A stretch of 64,000 nucleotides of DNA from Deinandra increscens subsp. villosa (Eukaryota > Streptophyta > Magnoliopsida > Asterales > Asteraceae): contig JBCNJP010000010.1 in NCBI GenBank assembly GCA_039602395.1, forward strand, positions 32,699,828 to 32,763,827, written 5' to 3'. A model generated the notes under the pieces. It was given only the letters and a program-made list of their open reading frames with translations, was not told where the DNA came from and did no database searches. The stretch's first letter is position 1. Every line of letters begins with the position of its first letter. Of the stretch, positions 42,580 through 54,670 are shown piece after piece. The position numbers were made by a program, and so were the translations under genes.

Positions 42580-42944
42580 GTGTATGAATGAAACTTTGAA
42601 GAAGGTGCATTGTTTGAGAGAGGGAGCTAAGAGGGCAGGTGCAATGCTAATTTTCAGAGATTTCTTTCACTTCTAGAGACATAAAAAGTATAAATGATAG
42701 ATAATTTGTGCTTTTGACTCTCATAATCCAATCTTATGCTTTTGAAGTTATTGAGCAATTTATTAGTTACATCTTATAATTTATAACTTACCAGTCTTGA
42801 TTGCAATAAGGGAGAACATCACTTTTTCAATGACCATACTTTCTATTTACTGCAGACCTGAAGCTAGGTGTTGAACCTTTGGGAAATACCATAGAGGTTC
42901 TAGAGAAAATTGGTGATGTTCTCCAGCAGGGTCTGCATAAAGAG
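42580..42944 (+). pseudogene. two captured exons of an unknown gene in H1
   Basis: Exon 42580-42638 is bounded by TTATAG and GT; exon 42856-42944 is bounded by CTGCAG and GTGGGT. The first ends with one base of a codon and the second begins with two, so they join in phase. The second encodes a conserved-looking peptide (GVEPLGNTIEVLEKIGDVL). I do not recognise the gene. The arrangement fits Helitron capture of genomic gene pieces with introns. The remaining parts of the gene were not found. Confidence 0.55.
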
Positions 42945-44402
42945 GTGGGTTGTTGGGTGGGTTTCGATCAAGTTTCGAGTAAGTTTTCAGAAGGAGTTAA
43001 TGGTATACATGGCGGGTGAAAAGTGTGGAAATGGCGTTTCTGATCTGGGTTGAAGGTCCGTTGGTCAGTGTTTAGGTTCAAGAAAAGGGCTTGGTGCAGT
43101 CAAGATGTGTTGTTGCTGGGGTTCAATTCGACAATGCTGCTAATCACTTCCATGTATTAACTTTCTATTTGAATTAACTTTCTTTTGGGTGCATGTAGAA
43201 CACGTAACGAAAAGCAAGTATCGTAGACGGAGGGGTTTACAAAAATAGATCGGTTTACAAAAAAATTATAAGCTTTAGGTTCACAGTTTAGACTCTCTTA
43301 ACGTGAAGGTTCACAGTTGTGTCATAGTTCTCAGTCCCTTTATCAACCGTTTATTGTTGCCACCAAATGAACGCGCATACCGCATTATAAGTTGACACCG
43401 GACCGCATCGCGCTAAAAAAAAAACGAATACCTCGATGTAAATCGTCGTGCCGCCAAAACAAGCGAACAAATGACGAATAACGCCCTATAAACCGTTGCC
43501 GCCGCAACGCGCGGGTACCCCCCTAGCCATATCTATACTACTATATAATACATATTGATCATCGGGGGTATTTTCGTCATTAAATTCCTTAATTTTAAGA
43601 CGCGTACAAATTATTATGCAATGTGTACAAGTGTTTAAAGCATGAAAATTATAACACCTTCGATACACGTTCAAAAAAGTGAGGTTAATTTTGGAATTAA
43701 ACTAACTGCCCTCTTTCTGCATTTACTCCTTTGCACGCTTCCATCGGAACAAGCAAAACCACCAGGGCACGCACAACTTCCATCAAAGACAGTCTTCTCC
43801 TCCTCGATCCAATAATTTAGACGCATCTCCCTCTTCGATTGGGCGAACCCTTCATTGCTCATCCATCTCCGTTGTTTGCCGTGAGATTGTAATGATCATT
43901 TATTTGAAGGTCACGATTGTAACGAAGATTGAAATTGAAGCCGCCCAATACCGATCTATAAAATCACAACACCTTCTTCATTTGGTTTTACCATCTCCTG
44001 CGTTTAGGTCGATGAAGAATCATCTCCGCTATAAATTCAAATCCGATTTCAGGTAATTACAGATTAGTGAAGAGGAGCAACTCTTCATCATCTCTCCATC
44101 TGCTCCTCCATCGTTCTTCTATGTAATCCATCTAATTTTATGTTTTTCAATCGTAATTCTGGTTTTGGTAGAATCTGATTGAAGCTTCCTCACAGGACGA
44201 TCTGGTTTTGGTAGAATCAGATTTGAGGTAAATTGTTCAATCTCCATTTGAGTTACGTTTTCCTTTTGGTTCATATTCGTATTCTGGTTTTTCTAATATG
44301 CTCTTGATTAGTATTTTGGTTTCTTTGATTGGTACAAATATTTAGGTCTAAAATGTTGCTTTGTTAAGTCCTATTGAGTTACTATATGTGTCGTTCTTGC
44401 AG

Positions 44403-44532
44403 ATTCAAAAAGAGAAACAGTTTTAGCTTTAAATCAACAGTGAAGCGCAACAAATCCATCAACATCAATAATGAAAGTGAAAGAAATAGATCAACAGTTA
44501 TGAATAGCTTCAATAAAATCCTAAGGAACACT
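44403..44532 (+). pseudogene. exon-like segment in H2
   Basis: A 130-base segment open in one frame (basic, asparagine/serine-rich peptide) lies between a TTCTTGCAG acceptor and a GTAAGTTA donor. Family not recognised; it may be part of a captured gene. Confidence 0.35.
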
Positions 44533-47131
44533 GTAAGTTATGTGCCCTGTTATTCTTTCATTTAATTTTATAATTGTATGTAACCCATCTGCTTCGTTTA
44601 CTTATCGAATGAAACTGGTTATGAACGACTTACATAGCAAGTTAAAAACTTTACTATCGTACCTGATTCACTATCGATCTACACATGTTGATAGAACCTT
44701 AGTTTTTATTCTTTTTTTCTGTATTAGTTGTTGTATTGAATTAAGCCATGATGTATCCTCCAAATAAACAAAACAAATTCAAGATTAAGGGGCTCTGTTG
44801 TTGCTGTTGCAATTAAACTTCCACATGAGACCTCAGTTGTTAGTCTAACACATCTCAAAACTTGATAACATTTTGAGAAATATGTGGATTCCTTTTTGGT
44901 GTTTTGGTTGATTTCAAGTAAGTTTTTATTTATCATTCAAATTAACAAAAGAAAGTCAAGATTAAGGATCTATGTTGCATCTCTTACAGTTAAAGTTTTA
45001 TATTTTTAGGTCCTGTTGTTGCACTCAAAATTCATGTTGCGTATTCTGTTTCCATATAATTGTCATTTAGTTCTAATTCGGTTCATTAGATTGACTTAAA
45101 AACCTGTCTTCTTCCAGATTCGTGTTGGTTGGTCTGGAAAGTCATGGGAGAGGCATGCTACAATGAGATCATGACATTTAAACCTAATTTTTAGCTAATG
45201 TCTTTGCTTCTTGATTCTTTGGTGCGATTGTAACGTATACCCAGTTGGTACGTTATTACTTATCTTCTTTCCCACTCTCTATTCACGTTTATTCACATTT
45301 CCCTGATACAATCAAATTCTATAATTTTAGTTAGTGTTGAGCTCTAGAAAAAATATTCTGCTGTTCTATTTCTAAATTGGTCATTGTAAGCATTTGATGT
45401 TGATATTAGTTTTAAAAAAATATGATATAGAACATGCCATTAAAATTATTATAAATTTGAAATGTGAAAAGATAATTTCTTACAGCTTGAGTTCTTTAGT
45501 GGGCTACATGAGACTATTGAAAATTTTATTCATCAAACTTCACATTCCAAGCTTTAGGTACAGGTCTGTGATTAATAATTTCTATAAGATATCTATTTCA
45601 TGTATAAAGAAAAATGTTCTGCTGGTATCGTTGCTTACATTTGCTAATATATGTCATATTCAAATCTGTGATTACTAATATATGTCACATTCTCTCCGTA
45701 TCGTTGCCTACATTTGCTTATTATAGTTGTGAACTTGTGGCGTAGAACTCCCTGCAGAGTGTACAATTATCATTAAGATGCGAATATTTTAACAAACTCC
45801 AGTACATGTAATGGTGCATCTATACATTATAATTTATTTTTTGATAAGTGCTAACATTGATATGGCTAGGTGTTAACGATATATTTAAGTTACATGTAGA
45901 GATCTTAAAATGTGGTTATTGAATTCTGGGTTTTGTTGGCTGTTACTAATTGGATCATGTTTAATGAATTTTCTCCATATTAGTAAGTTTAACTGTTAGG
46001 ACACGTTGATGGCTATGGGTCAAATTGGTGGGTCAACAGGAACTTTATTTTAAGTACATTTTTTTGTTAAATGATATATTTAAGCTTTATTTTGGTTCAA
46101 CAACCTTTCTACCTTTTAATTAGTCGTGGTTATTCATCTTTTTATGCTTTATTTTGGTGTATCGAACCCAAAATAACATGTGAAATCTGAACCCAACCTC
46201 TTAGGATCTGACCAATACTTAAAAGTTTCATAGTTTATAAGATGCTTTTAAGATCCAACTTTTGGATTTAATAAACTGGGTCAAACATATATATATAGGT
46301 TCAAATGTTTTCTTTAATAAACTGGGTCAAACATATATAATATATAGGTTCAGATGGCTATGTATAAGAAATCTGTTTATCATCAGTTGGATATAAGAAA
46401 TCAGTTGTTCTTCAATGTTCTTTAAATGTTTGAATGTTTAATGTAGCTTTTACTTCCTTGATATTAATCATGAAATCTCAATAGAATTATGATCTTAATT
46501 AAACTAAAATCTCAATAGAATTATGTGTTTATGTTTACTTCTGTTACAACTTTTAAATCGACAGAATATAATTAAATTGACTTTGTGGTTTTATGTTGAC
46601 CTCCATTTTGGACGTAATGCAAATAATGAGCTGCAAGTTGGTACAAAGAAAATTATGGTGCGATCCTATTTTAAAATATTGTAACTACAGTTCATGTTAA
46701 TTGATTTATGGATTAAGATTATTTGCATTTTAGATGGAAGTCCCTACATTAAGAGCGGTAGTTAGTTAGTTACATTGTTGTAGACTGGTCATGATATTTG
46801 ATTTTTGGCGTTTGATCTCTAGAATCTACCTGGTTTATAGTATTTGACATAAAAGTGTAATTAACTGGTGATTGTAACAGAGGCTGAAGATATATCACTA
46901 ACATCCACTGCTTATATTCAAATTTGCAGCTGATTGTGTGTTTAAAGGCTAAAACAACATCTAAGAGCTAATGGGTCAACCTCCAACTTGGATTTCTTTC
47001 AATGGTGATAGGTGGTAAAGGGTCAGATTGAAAATGGTAAGTCTTGGGTCGGATTGCAATGGTTATAGTTGTCCGTTCATGTTAGTAACAAAACATGTTG
47101 ACTTTATACTTTTTCATTTTTCTCTTTTCAG

Positions 47132-47177
47132 GGCATCATGAAAACAAAAATCCAATACGGAACGCTTCACATAAAGG
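47132..47177 (+). pseudogene. short exon-like segment in H2
   Basis: About 45 bases between a CTCTTTTCAG acceptor and a GTAAGTGG donor, open in the frame GIMKTKIQYG. Too short to assign. Confidence 0.3.
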
Positions 47178-48924
47178 TAAGTGGAAACTGTAAACGCCTT
47201 TCAAAGTTTGCATCTCATATGTTATTTATAACTTTGAGTTCTCATATGTGATCTGTTGCTTATGTGAAACAATGTTTTTTGAACTATAATGGGTCAATCT
47301 TATGTTTTGTGATCTATTTATAACTTTGAGTTCTCATATTTAATGCAGATATAGTAGCATACAATCTTATGTTTTTTTTAATTTTTTTTTATTTTACCTA
47401 TTCGACCGGTTAGTGATAAAACATAACATAAATCCACCCATTCACAAGAAAATGAGTCAATATTGCAACCATATACGGGTCCTTGAAACATGTTACATTT
47501 GACCACACTCGGTCTTTTATAACTTTTGTTATATTCTTACTTATTTTTGGTTGTTTGTTTTAGGTATACTCTGTATCTTACTGATTGCCTTGGCTTGAAG
47601 GATTTTAGGATATGATCAGGTAACCATCATGACAAAACCGTCAACCATCAGTTGTAGCTCAGACAAGAAAAATAATTCTGACTGGTTCAACTTTGTGTTA
47701 TAAAGGGTGTAAAGGGTGAAATCATAAACAATAGTTTTTACTCATGTTCAATCTTTTGTTGCATATAATTGTTTTCTGTTGAAATTATACTAAATATGAA
47801 CTATATTCTCGATTGGATAGAGGAAGACTACTTGGTAATAGTTTGTTTTGTTTTATAAATCCTTATCTTCATATTTGGAGCCGTTTAGATAAGCGCTAAT
47901 TTCTTTCTTTTTGTGATATGGTATCCATCGTGTGGTAAAACTGTAAAGTAGTACATGCACAGTTCACATTTAATGTTAAATATTATTTAGTTATTAATTT
48001 TAGATGGTATATTAATTGTGTTTATGGTTAAATATTATTTACAGAATGTAAATTCAATTTCGTTTGGTTTTTAAAAGGAATAATTTTAGGGATATAATTG
48101 TTATGTAATTTGTAGTCTTTACCTGAGTTGTGTAGATTGTTATCAAATAAGGCTGTGTCTAGACTGGTTATGTAGCGTTTGGCTTTTTTTCGTTTGAATG
48201 GATGCATATAGCATTTTCATAGGAAATAATCTACTACATACTATGAGGATATGTTGTTACTTGTTGCAACAATTAAGCAAGTTTTTAAAGCAAATGACGT
48301 TGTTCCTCATGTAACATTCGGCCTTTCACACTTTCATACTGGTTAATATTCTTCAAACAATTAATATTTTTCGTGTTTAATAAATATTTCACATAATAAT
48401 AATAATCAAGTTTCTTCTTAATTCTACTTCACAATTTAAGCATCGAAAACACTTTGTTGGTACTTGAGGTCACATAGTCCTTATGAGTACAATATTTCTT
48501 AAGCTCATTGAAATGGTTATGTTTTATGAGGCCCTCTTAACGTGATCTCATCAAAACTATCATCAAAACTATTATGTTTACGAATTCAACTTAAAACACT
48601 GTTTCTGACTGATTGCATGGCGTACGACACGGATTGACTTCCTTAATATGGAATTCATTGACCCTCGGATTTTGATTTAAAAAGTACTATGTTATGACTG
48701 ATATCTTAAAACTATGTTGATGACTTTTATCTTACAATTCATTTGGTTTTAAATTACTATGTTTGTGACCAATATATATTTCAATTCGAGTGTTTGTTGT
48801 TATTTATTTGAGTTTTAGAAAAACAAATACCTCGATGCAAATTGTCGTGCCGCCATAACAAGCGAACAGAAGACGAATAACACGCTATACACTGTCGCCG
48901 CCGCAACGCGCGGGCACCCGACTA

Positions 48925-48925
<1 letters not shown>

Positions 48926-48984
<59 letters not shown>
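48926..48984. repeat. (TA)n tract
   Basis: Pure TA run directly after the 3' end of H2. Confidence 0.95.
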
Positions 48985-48987
<3 letters not shown>

Positions 48988-49151
48988 GTATTTACTTACA
49001 CAGCAGAGCGAGTATCCCAGGTTGGCACGTAAAAATTTTGTCTTTGAGAGTTTGTTTGTTTCGTTTGTAACTAAGGTTTTCAAGTTGCAGTTTCCAAATC
49101 GTTTTCAAAAATGATTCCAGTTCTCTGCAACTTATGGCTCTGATACCAATC
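48985..49151 (-). other. leader and primer-binding site of element D
   Basis: On the minus strand TGGTATCAGAGC (49137-49148) lies three bases inside the LTR, followed by a leader that matches 38591-38753 in inverted orientation. It stops at the (TA)n tract, so the leader is cut before gag. Confidence 0.88.
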
Positions 49152-50502
49152 TGTCACACCCTCAATTTAGCCACTGACGGAGTTTATACCGTCGAGGGGT
49201 GTGAGCAAACCAGGATCCACAACCATAGTTACAAATACTAAACGAATCAGAGTAAAGTCCAAGTGTCCATTATAAAACAGTTTAAAGTACGCAGCGGAAA
49301 AGTAATCGACAGTATCTTAGCACTAACCACGTGCTTTACAAATCATTGATCCAAAATTCAAATTCTCAATTAAGTTTAATGTAAGTAAATGTCTTCTCGT
49401 GCCATGCCAACCCCAGGTGGATACTCCTCAACGATCTGCAAAAGTGAAAACCACACAAGTGTCAACCTAACGGTTGGTGAGTTCACGGTGGGCATGACAT
49501 GCATTGGCCCGGTCTCGTAATCATGTTCATCAATATATAAGTGTTTGAATTTCAGAGTATGCACTAGTTAAGTATTGATTAGTTAAGATTAAAGCTGTCA
49601 ACCGATATCGCGGGTAGCTAATCCGGTTTCCATGCACTAAGGAAGTCGTACTAGGCTGAAAGCTGACGTAACAGAGTTCGGTATTTACCGATGGTTGTTG
49701 CCTCCAGTTGTGTCCCTCCCAGGACCCACAACTAAAATAGGCTGATATTGAACTCCGTTCGGCCTCCAACCGGTTGGCTACACATTTGTGTACCGCGGAG
49801 CAGGGTTTGTCAAACCCTTAGTAGATCTACCCAACATCCCCTCGCTTTTCAGATCAACAGTACTAAGTTGAGGACTTTTAAGTTTTAATAAGCATTCCTT
49901 AGAAAACATGTGATATCATTTGGTTTCGACTTTAACCTACACTAGTCATATTAAAATCGTTTAATCCGGATTTCGTCTGAAATCCCAAAAGAGTTTGAGT
50001 GTTTAAGTGGTTGTTTCCGGATTTCATTCGAAACCCCAAGGATGGACAGTTGCAAGTGCTTCCCATAAAGCACTCCAACTTCCATAACAGGTATCCCATT
50101 TGGCAATACCTCAAAATGTCAGCGTTGTTTTCCATTAAGTTTATCCGTTGTGACCCAAACGGGCTCACAATTAAAGGGTTTGTGAAACTCACCTTAGGTT
50201 GCTCGGCTTACACTTCAATAATCCAGATTATGTTTTGTAAACGAAGACCTAATAATCACATTAAGGTCTTAAGTATTAGGTTGTGTCTATTCTTTAACTT
50301 AACGCCACTATGGCCCATAACATAGCACGTTGGAACTATGACACGACATAACGACACGCGGCACCAATGGTTGATCATAAACAAGGGTTCACATATTACA
50401 GAAATCATAACATGTTTCATCATAGCATAATCATATAAGTCATGGCATAGCATATAACACTTAGCATGGTGCAACACTTAGCAAATTCTATACAAACAGG
50501 CA

Positions 50503-50905
50503 GCAGTTTCGCTAGGCACATAACAGTTTCGCTAAGCTAGTTTCGCCCGGAACTAGTGAGGCTCGGACTAGCACAGTTTCGCTAACTAGTTTCTCCGAAA
50601 CTGATGGCTCAGTTTCGCTAGTTAGTTTCGCTGGAAACCGGCATAGTGTCGCTAGCTAGTTTCTCTCGAAACTGGCATAGTTTCGCTAGCTAGTTTCTCT
50701 CGAAACTGATTTGAACTTTCGTTCAGGGACATTGGTCAAGGTCTAGTTTCGCAAGCAATTTCGCAAGTAAATCATGCACAAAAATTCACGGCGACACTAC
50801 TAGTTTCGCTAGTAGTTTCGCCGCATACGATTTTAAATAGTTTACACAGTTTCGCTGGTTGAAGATTGCCTTAGTTTCGCTAGATGATCATGCAGTTTCG
50901 CTAGT
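50503..50905 (-). repeat. AGTTTCGCT array 2 in transcribed part of LTR D
   Basis: About twenty AGTTTCGCT-type words with TTGAACTTTCGTTCAGGG at 50710-50727, downstream of the LTR TATA box in element sense. Equivalent in place to 36840-37165 of LTR C. Confidence 0.88.
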
Positions 50906-51399
50906 CGCGAAAAAAGGGTTTTCCAGCCTAAAAATCAATCTGTTGGCCTCTGAAATGCACATACGTTATAACTAGGCATAGATAATCATTCCTAGGCATA
51001 AAACAAACATTTTTATCGGCTCATAACATACATATCATCATCAAATCTCAGTTTTGGCAAAAATCACATAAATGACCTAATTTACCTAGATCTATAGCAT
51101 GGATGATTATGGGACGTAAAGTTGATGACTTTCTGATAGATCTAACATGTACAACATCTCAGATTCAATTTCAAGCGTTAACATGAAGACTCTAGCATGC
51201 TTTTTAATAAAAACCTAAAGCAAACATAAGAACTCAAGGTTTGGGACTCACGGGATGATTTAGATGATGATGGATGATGATTCAGGGACTGGAAATCGAT
51301 TCTTTGGTGACCTCTTTGCCTTGGCCGAAATCAGAGAGGAAAGTGTGTGTGTGTTTGTTGTGTGGTTTGAGCAAATGAGGCTATTAGGGTTTATTAAGA

Positions 51400-51531
51400 T
51401 TATTTATATCAGAGGCTAGTTTCGCTGGCAGTTTCGCTGGCCAGGCGAAACTAGCTCTGGTCACATGTTGATCGAGTAGTTCAGCTGGCTACCGGGCGAC
51501 ACTACAGTTTCGCCCGGTAGTTTCGCTGGCG
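51400..51531 (-). promoter_or_regulatory. LTR D promoter: TATA with upstream AGCGAAACT array
   Basis: On the coding strand GATATAAATA (51401-51410) is preceded within about 120 bases by seven AGCGAAACT-type words in the order seen in LTR C and in element A, including GGCCAGCGAAACTGCCAGCG. Confidence 0.75.
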
Positions 51532-51789
51532 ACCAAAAAGACAAGTTTTCCCCATAATCAAGTATTTACAATTTGTCATGCAATTCACAATACTAAGTCA
51601 TGTATTTAAATCACATTGCACATAAGGACAATAAATAAGCACATAACACATATGGGCGGGTTCGGTGATCAACCAAAGGTCGTGGACGTATTCGGCCTAG
51701 TTATGCATTAGTTACTTAAGTTAACACTTATGACGTAACTAACGGAGATTGTCTAACGGAAGTTAACCTTGGAATTCTCGGGTGTCACA

Positions 51790-52337
51790 ATGTGGGCTTC
51801 TTCGATATTAATGCTTTTGGTCTTCACTATACGTGGAACCAAAAACCAAAAACGGGAGTGGGTATCCTTAAAAAGATTGACAGAGTGATGGGCAATATTC
51901 AGTTCACTGACTTGTTCCCGGATTCTTATGCTATCTTCCAACCTTACAGAATTTCGGATCATTGTCCTTGTGTGTTGCGGTTAGCGATTAAAAATGAGCT
52001 GAAGCCTAAACCTTTCAAGTTTGCGAATTTTTTGGCTTCTAAACCTGGTTTCAAAGAGGCGGTAAAATCGACTTGGGAGATGAACGTGCAGGGGGTTGCT
52101 CAGTTTTGTGTTGCTAAAAAGCTGAAAATGCTTAAACCTCCTCTAATGAAATTGCTTTATGTTCAAGGTAACCTTCATGATAAAGTGGCTGCCTCTAGAG
52201 AAAAGTTGGACGAGATCCAATTAGCCTTGGATAAAAACCCAATGGATGCTAGCCTTAGAGAGGAGGAGCGTCAGTGTTTAGTGGAGTTCCAGTCCTGCTC
52301 TCTTGATGAGGAGCTCTTCTTGAAACAAAAAATATAA
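51790..52337 (+). pseudogene. LINE ORF2 endonuclease end and start of RT region
   Basis: This continues the endonuclease after element D: GLHYTWNQKP and then ISDHCP, which holds the last catalytic D and H of the APE fold. A linker domain follows. A frameshift near 52334 ends the frame at TAA. Confidence 0.85.
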
Positions 52338-52338
52338 A

Positions 52339-52920
52339 GTGCACTGGTTAGCAGAGGGTGACCTTAATACATCTTTCTTCCATGTGTCTCTAAAAAAAAG
52401 AAATCATCGTGGGCGAATTAGCATGATCATGGACACTTCGGGTAATAAACATGAAGGGGACTCTATTCCTGATGCTTTTGTTAAACACTGTGAGGCTTTT
52501 CTTAGATCCCCTGGGATTATGGATAAGCATGTCACTCCTGATCTATTTAACAGACAACTGAGCCCTTTATCGGCTAGTTTCATGGTGCGGCAGGTCCAGG
52601 ATAATGAGATAAAGGATACTATGTTTGCTATGAACAGTAACAAGGCTCCTGGCCCTGATGGTTTTACTGCTGCTTTCTTTAAAGGGGCTTGGGATATTGT
52701 TGGTCCTCAAGTCTGTGTTGCTGTTAAAGACTTCTTTGTTACTGGCAATTTACTTAAAGAGCTGAATCATACTATTATTGCTCTGGTTCCCAAAGTGGCG
52801 ACTCCAGGAAAGATTACAGAATATAGGCCTATATCTTGTTGTAATGTTATTTATAAGTGCATTAGCAAGATTGTGGCTGATCGAATCAAGACTGATTTGG
52901 ATAAAAAATTGTTGATGTTA
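52339..52920 (+). pseudogene. LINE reverse transcriptase, N-terminal part
   Basis: HWLAEGDLNTSFFH, then SNKAPGPDGFTAAFFKG and ITEYRPISCCNVIYKCISKI are the conserved fingers motifs of LINE reverse transcriptase. The frame continues past 52907 with a shifted, non-homologous end; the true continuation is in the frame from 52983. Confidence 0.88.
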
Positions 52921-53678
52921 ATCAGTCTGCTTTTATTCCTGGGAGGAGGATTTCTGATAACATCTTACTTACCGAAGAGCTTATGCACAACTATCATCGG
53001 CAGTGGGGTCCTCCACGCTGTGCTTTTAAGATTGACATTCAGAAGGCCTACGATATGGTTGACTGGAGTTTTCTTGAAGACATTTTGCGGGGTTTCGGGT
53101 TTCATCAGGAGATGGTGAAATGGATTATGGTCTGTGTGTCTACCCCGTCTTATTCTATATGCATCAATGGAAATCTGTATGGGTATTTTCGTGGAAGGAG
53201 GGGCCTTAGACAGGGTGATCCTCTCTCTCCGTATCTGTTCACGTTGGTTATGGAGGTGCTTACTCATATATTTCAGCAAAGTGCTCAGATTGATATGTCT
53301 TTTAGATTTCTTAATAGATGTGAGAAGCTGAAAATTATAAACGTGTGTTTTGCGGATGATCTTTTTATATTTGCTAGAGGTGATATTTCATCTGCTAAAG
53401 TTATCTTTCGATGCTTATCTGTCTTCTCTAGATCGTCTGGGTTGATTCCTAGTCCCCAGAAAAGTACTGCTTTCTTCTGTAATGTCGCTGACCAGGTGAA
53501 GGAGGGTATTCTTTCTGTGATGAGCATGGAGGAGGGGGCCCTTCCGGTGCGTTATTTGGGTGTCCCCTTGATCTCTTCTAGGCTCTTGGCTAAAGATTGT
53601 GCTTGTCTTCTTGAGAGCCTGGATTCGAGAGTTATGAGTTGGAAGAACAGATTTTTATCATTTACAGGTAGAGTTTAA
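52921..53678 (+). pseudogene. LINE reverse transcriptase, palm and thumb
   Basis: Motifs KAYDMVDW, RGLRQGDPLSPYLF and the active-site box FADDLFIFA are intact, followed by LVPSP-type and VRYLGVPL motifs. The frame stops at 53678, where about 150 codons of the usual protein are missing before the C-terminal domain resumes. Confidence 0.9.
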
Positions 53679-53714
53679 CTTATTATCTCTGTCTTATCGG
53701 ATAAAAAATCGCAG

Positions 53715-54670
53715 TTTATGGGAGGTTAAATGTCCCTCGATTTGTTGTTTGAGTTGGCGTAAAATTCTTGCTATTCGTCCTCTTATCCGTCAGTTTGTTT
53801 GGTCGGTTATCGGGGATGGCAGAACCACTTCCGCTTGGTATGATAAATGGTCGAATTCTGGCCCTTTGTGTTTGCATATTTTCTCCCGTAATGTTTTCTC
53901 TGCGGGGTTTACCTCTAATACGAGGGTGGCGGATGTCTTTGGCCATAACGATGGGAGTTGGCCCGCGGCTTGGCTTGATTTATATCAGGTTTTAAAAGAA
54001 ACGAGGCATATTTAGTTGAACCCGGCTTCTAGTGATCGCCTTCAGTGGCAAGTTGATGATCAACTTCTTGATTTTTCTTCGTCGAATGTGTGGGAGTCCA
54101 TCAGACGTAGAGATAACCAAGTTCCTTGGACTAAGCTTGTTTGGTTTGCTTAGTGTGTGCCTCGTCATGCCTTTACAGTCTGGTTGGTTATGCGTGATCG
54201 GCTTCTTACCGAAGATAAGATCGTGGGTTGGGATATCTCTAGACGCAAGAACATGAATATGATGTGTTTCCTTCTATGCTACAACGATTATGATTCTAGG
54301 GATCACTTATTCTTTAGCTGTCCCTTTGCGGATCAGGTGTGGAGACTCGTTCAGTTCCATACTTGTCTGCCGAATATCAATAACGTGTGGAATGACATAG
54401 TTGGTTATTTTGTGGGTAAGCCTTCCAGATCGCTGCAGCTTATTAATTGACAAGTTGGTGGTCCATGCTGCTGTGTATTACATTTGGCAGGAACGGAACA
54501 AAAGGATTTTTGAAAATAATGCTCGTCCTCCGGATGCTGTTGCGACTTTAGTTCTTCATACTGTTCGTTGTCGGCTTCTTGGATTGAGACTTAAGAAGAC
54601 CCCTCGGGTGGAGAATACGTTGAGCTCATGGCTGCTTGGTACGGTTGATATGGATACTAGCGCAACGTAG
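53715..54670 (+). pseudogene. LINE ORF2 C-terminal zinc-binding region
   Basis: Broken frames encode the region after RT in plant L1-like elements: WSVIGDGRTTSAWYDKW, then CVPRHAFTVWLVMRDRL, RDHLFFSCPFADQVW and the tail YYIWQERNKRIF. An in-frame TAG near 54152 and shifts near 54010 and 54430 break it. Confidence 0.8.

Larger units (their letters stand above)
38766..43526 (+). mobile_element. Helitron-like element H1 (non-autonomous)
   Basis: The 5' end TCTATACTACCTTATAAT follows an A, and the 3' end has a short GC-rich hairpin (CGCCGCAACGCGCGGG) about ten bases before a terminal CTAG (43523-43526). Both ends match the family pattern of plant Helitrons (5' TC, 3' CTRR with hairpin) and match H2 closely. 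The base after CTAG is C and not the expected T. No Rep/helicase is present. The interior looks intronic and includes two phase-matched exons of an unknown gene. Confidence 0.7.
43532..48925 (+). mobile_element. Helitron-like element H2 (non-autonomous)
   Basis: The 5' end TCTATACTACTATATAAT follows an A (43531) and the 3' end CAACGCGCGGGCACCCGACTAG precedes a T (48926) in shortened form, so insertion between A and T is kept as expected for Helitrons. The last 110 bases closely match those of H1. It begins only five bases after the end of H1. The interior contains exon-like segments but no Rep/helicase. Confidence 0.75.
28809..51789 (-). mobile_element. element D: large Ty3/gypsy LTR element inserted in the LINE
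   Basis: The outer ends TGTCACACCCTC (28809) and GGTGTCACA (51789) are those of a gypsy LTR on the minus strand, and ATGTG flanks it on both sides (28804-28808 and 51790-51794). The right (5') LTR is complete. Only the first 268 bases of the left LTR are present before the gap. A PBS and short leader lie inside the right LTR, but no gag or pol of this element is left. The 20-kb interior is occupied by pieces of other elements. Left and right LTR differ at only about two of 268 bases. Confidence 0.85.
49152..51789 (-). repeat. 5' LTR of element D
   Basis: A 2,638-bp LTR from TGTCACACCC to GGTGTCACA on the plus strand. It carries two AGTTTCGCT arrays placed as in LTR C and is followed by the TSD copy ATGTG. 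Confidence 0.92.
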
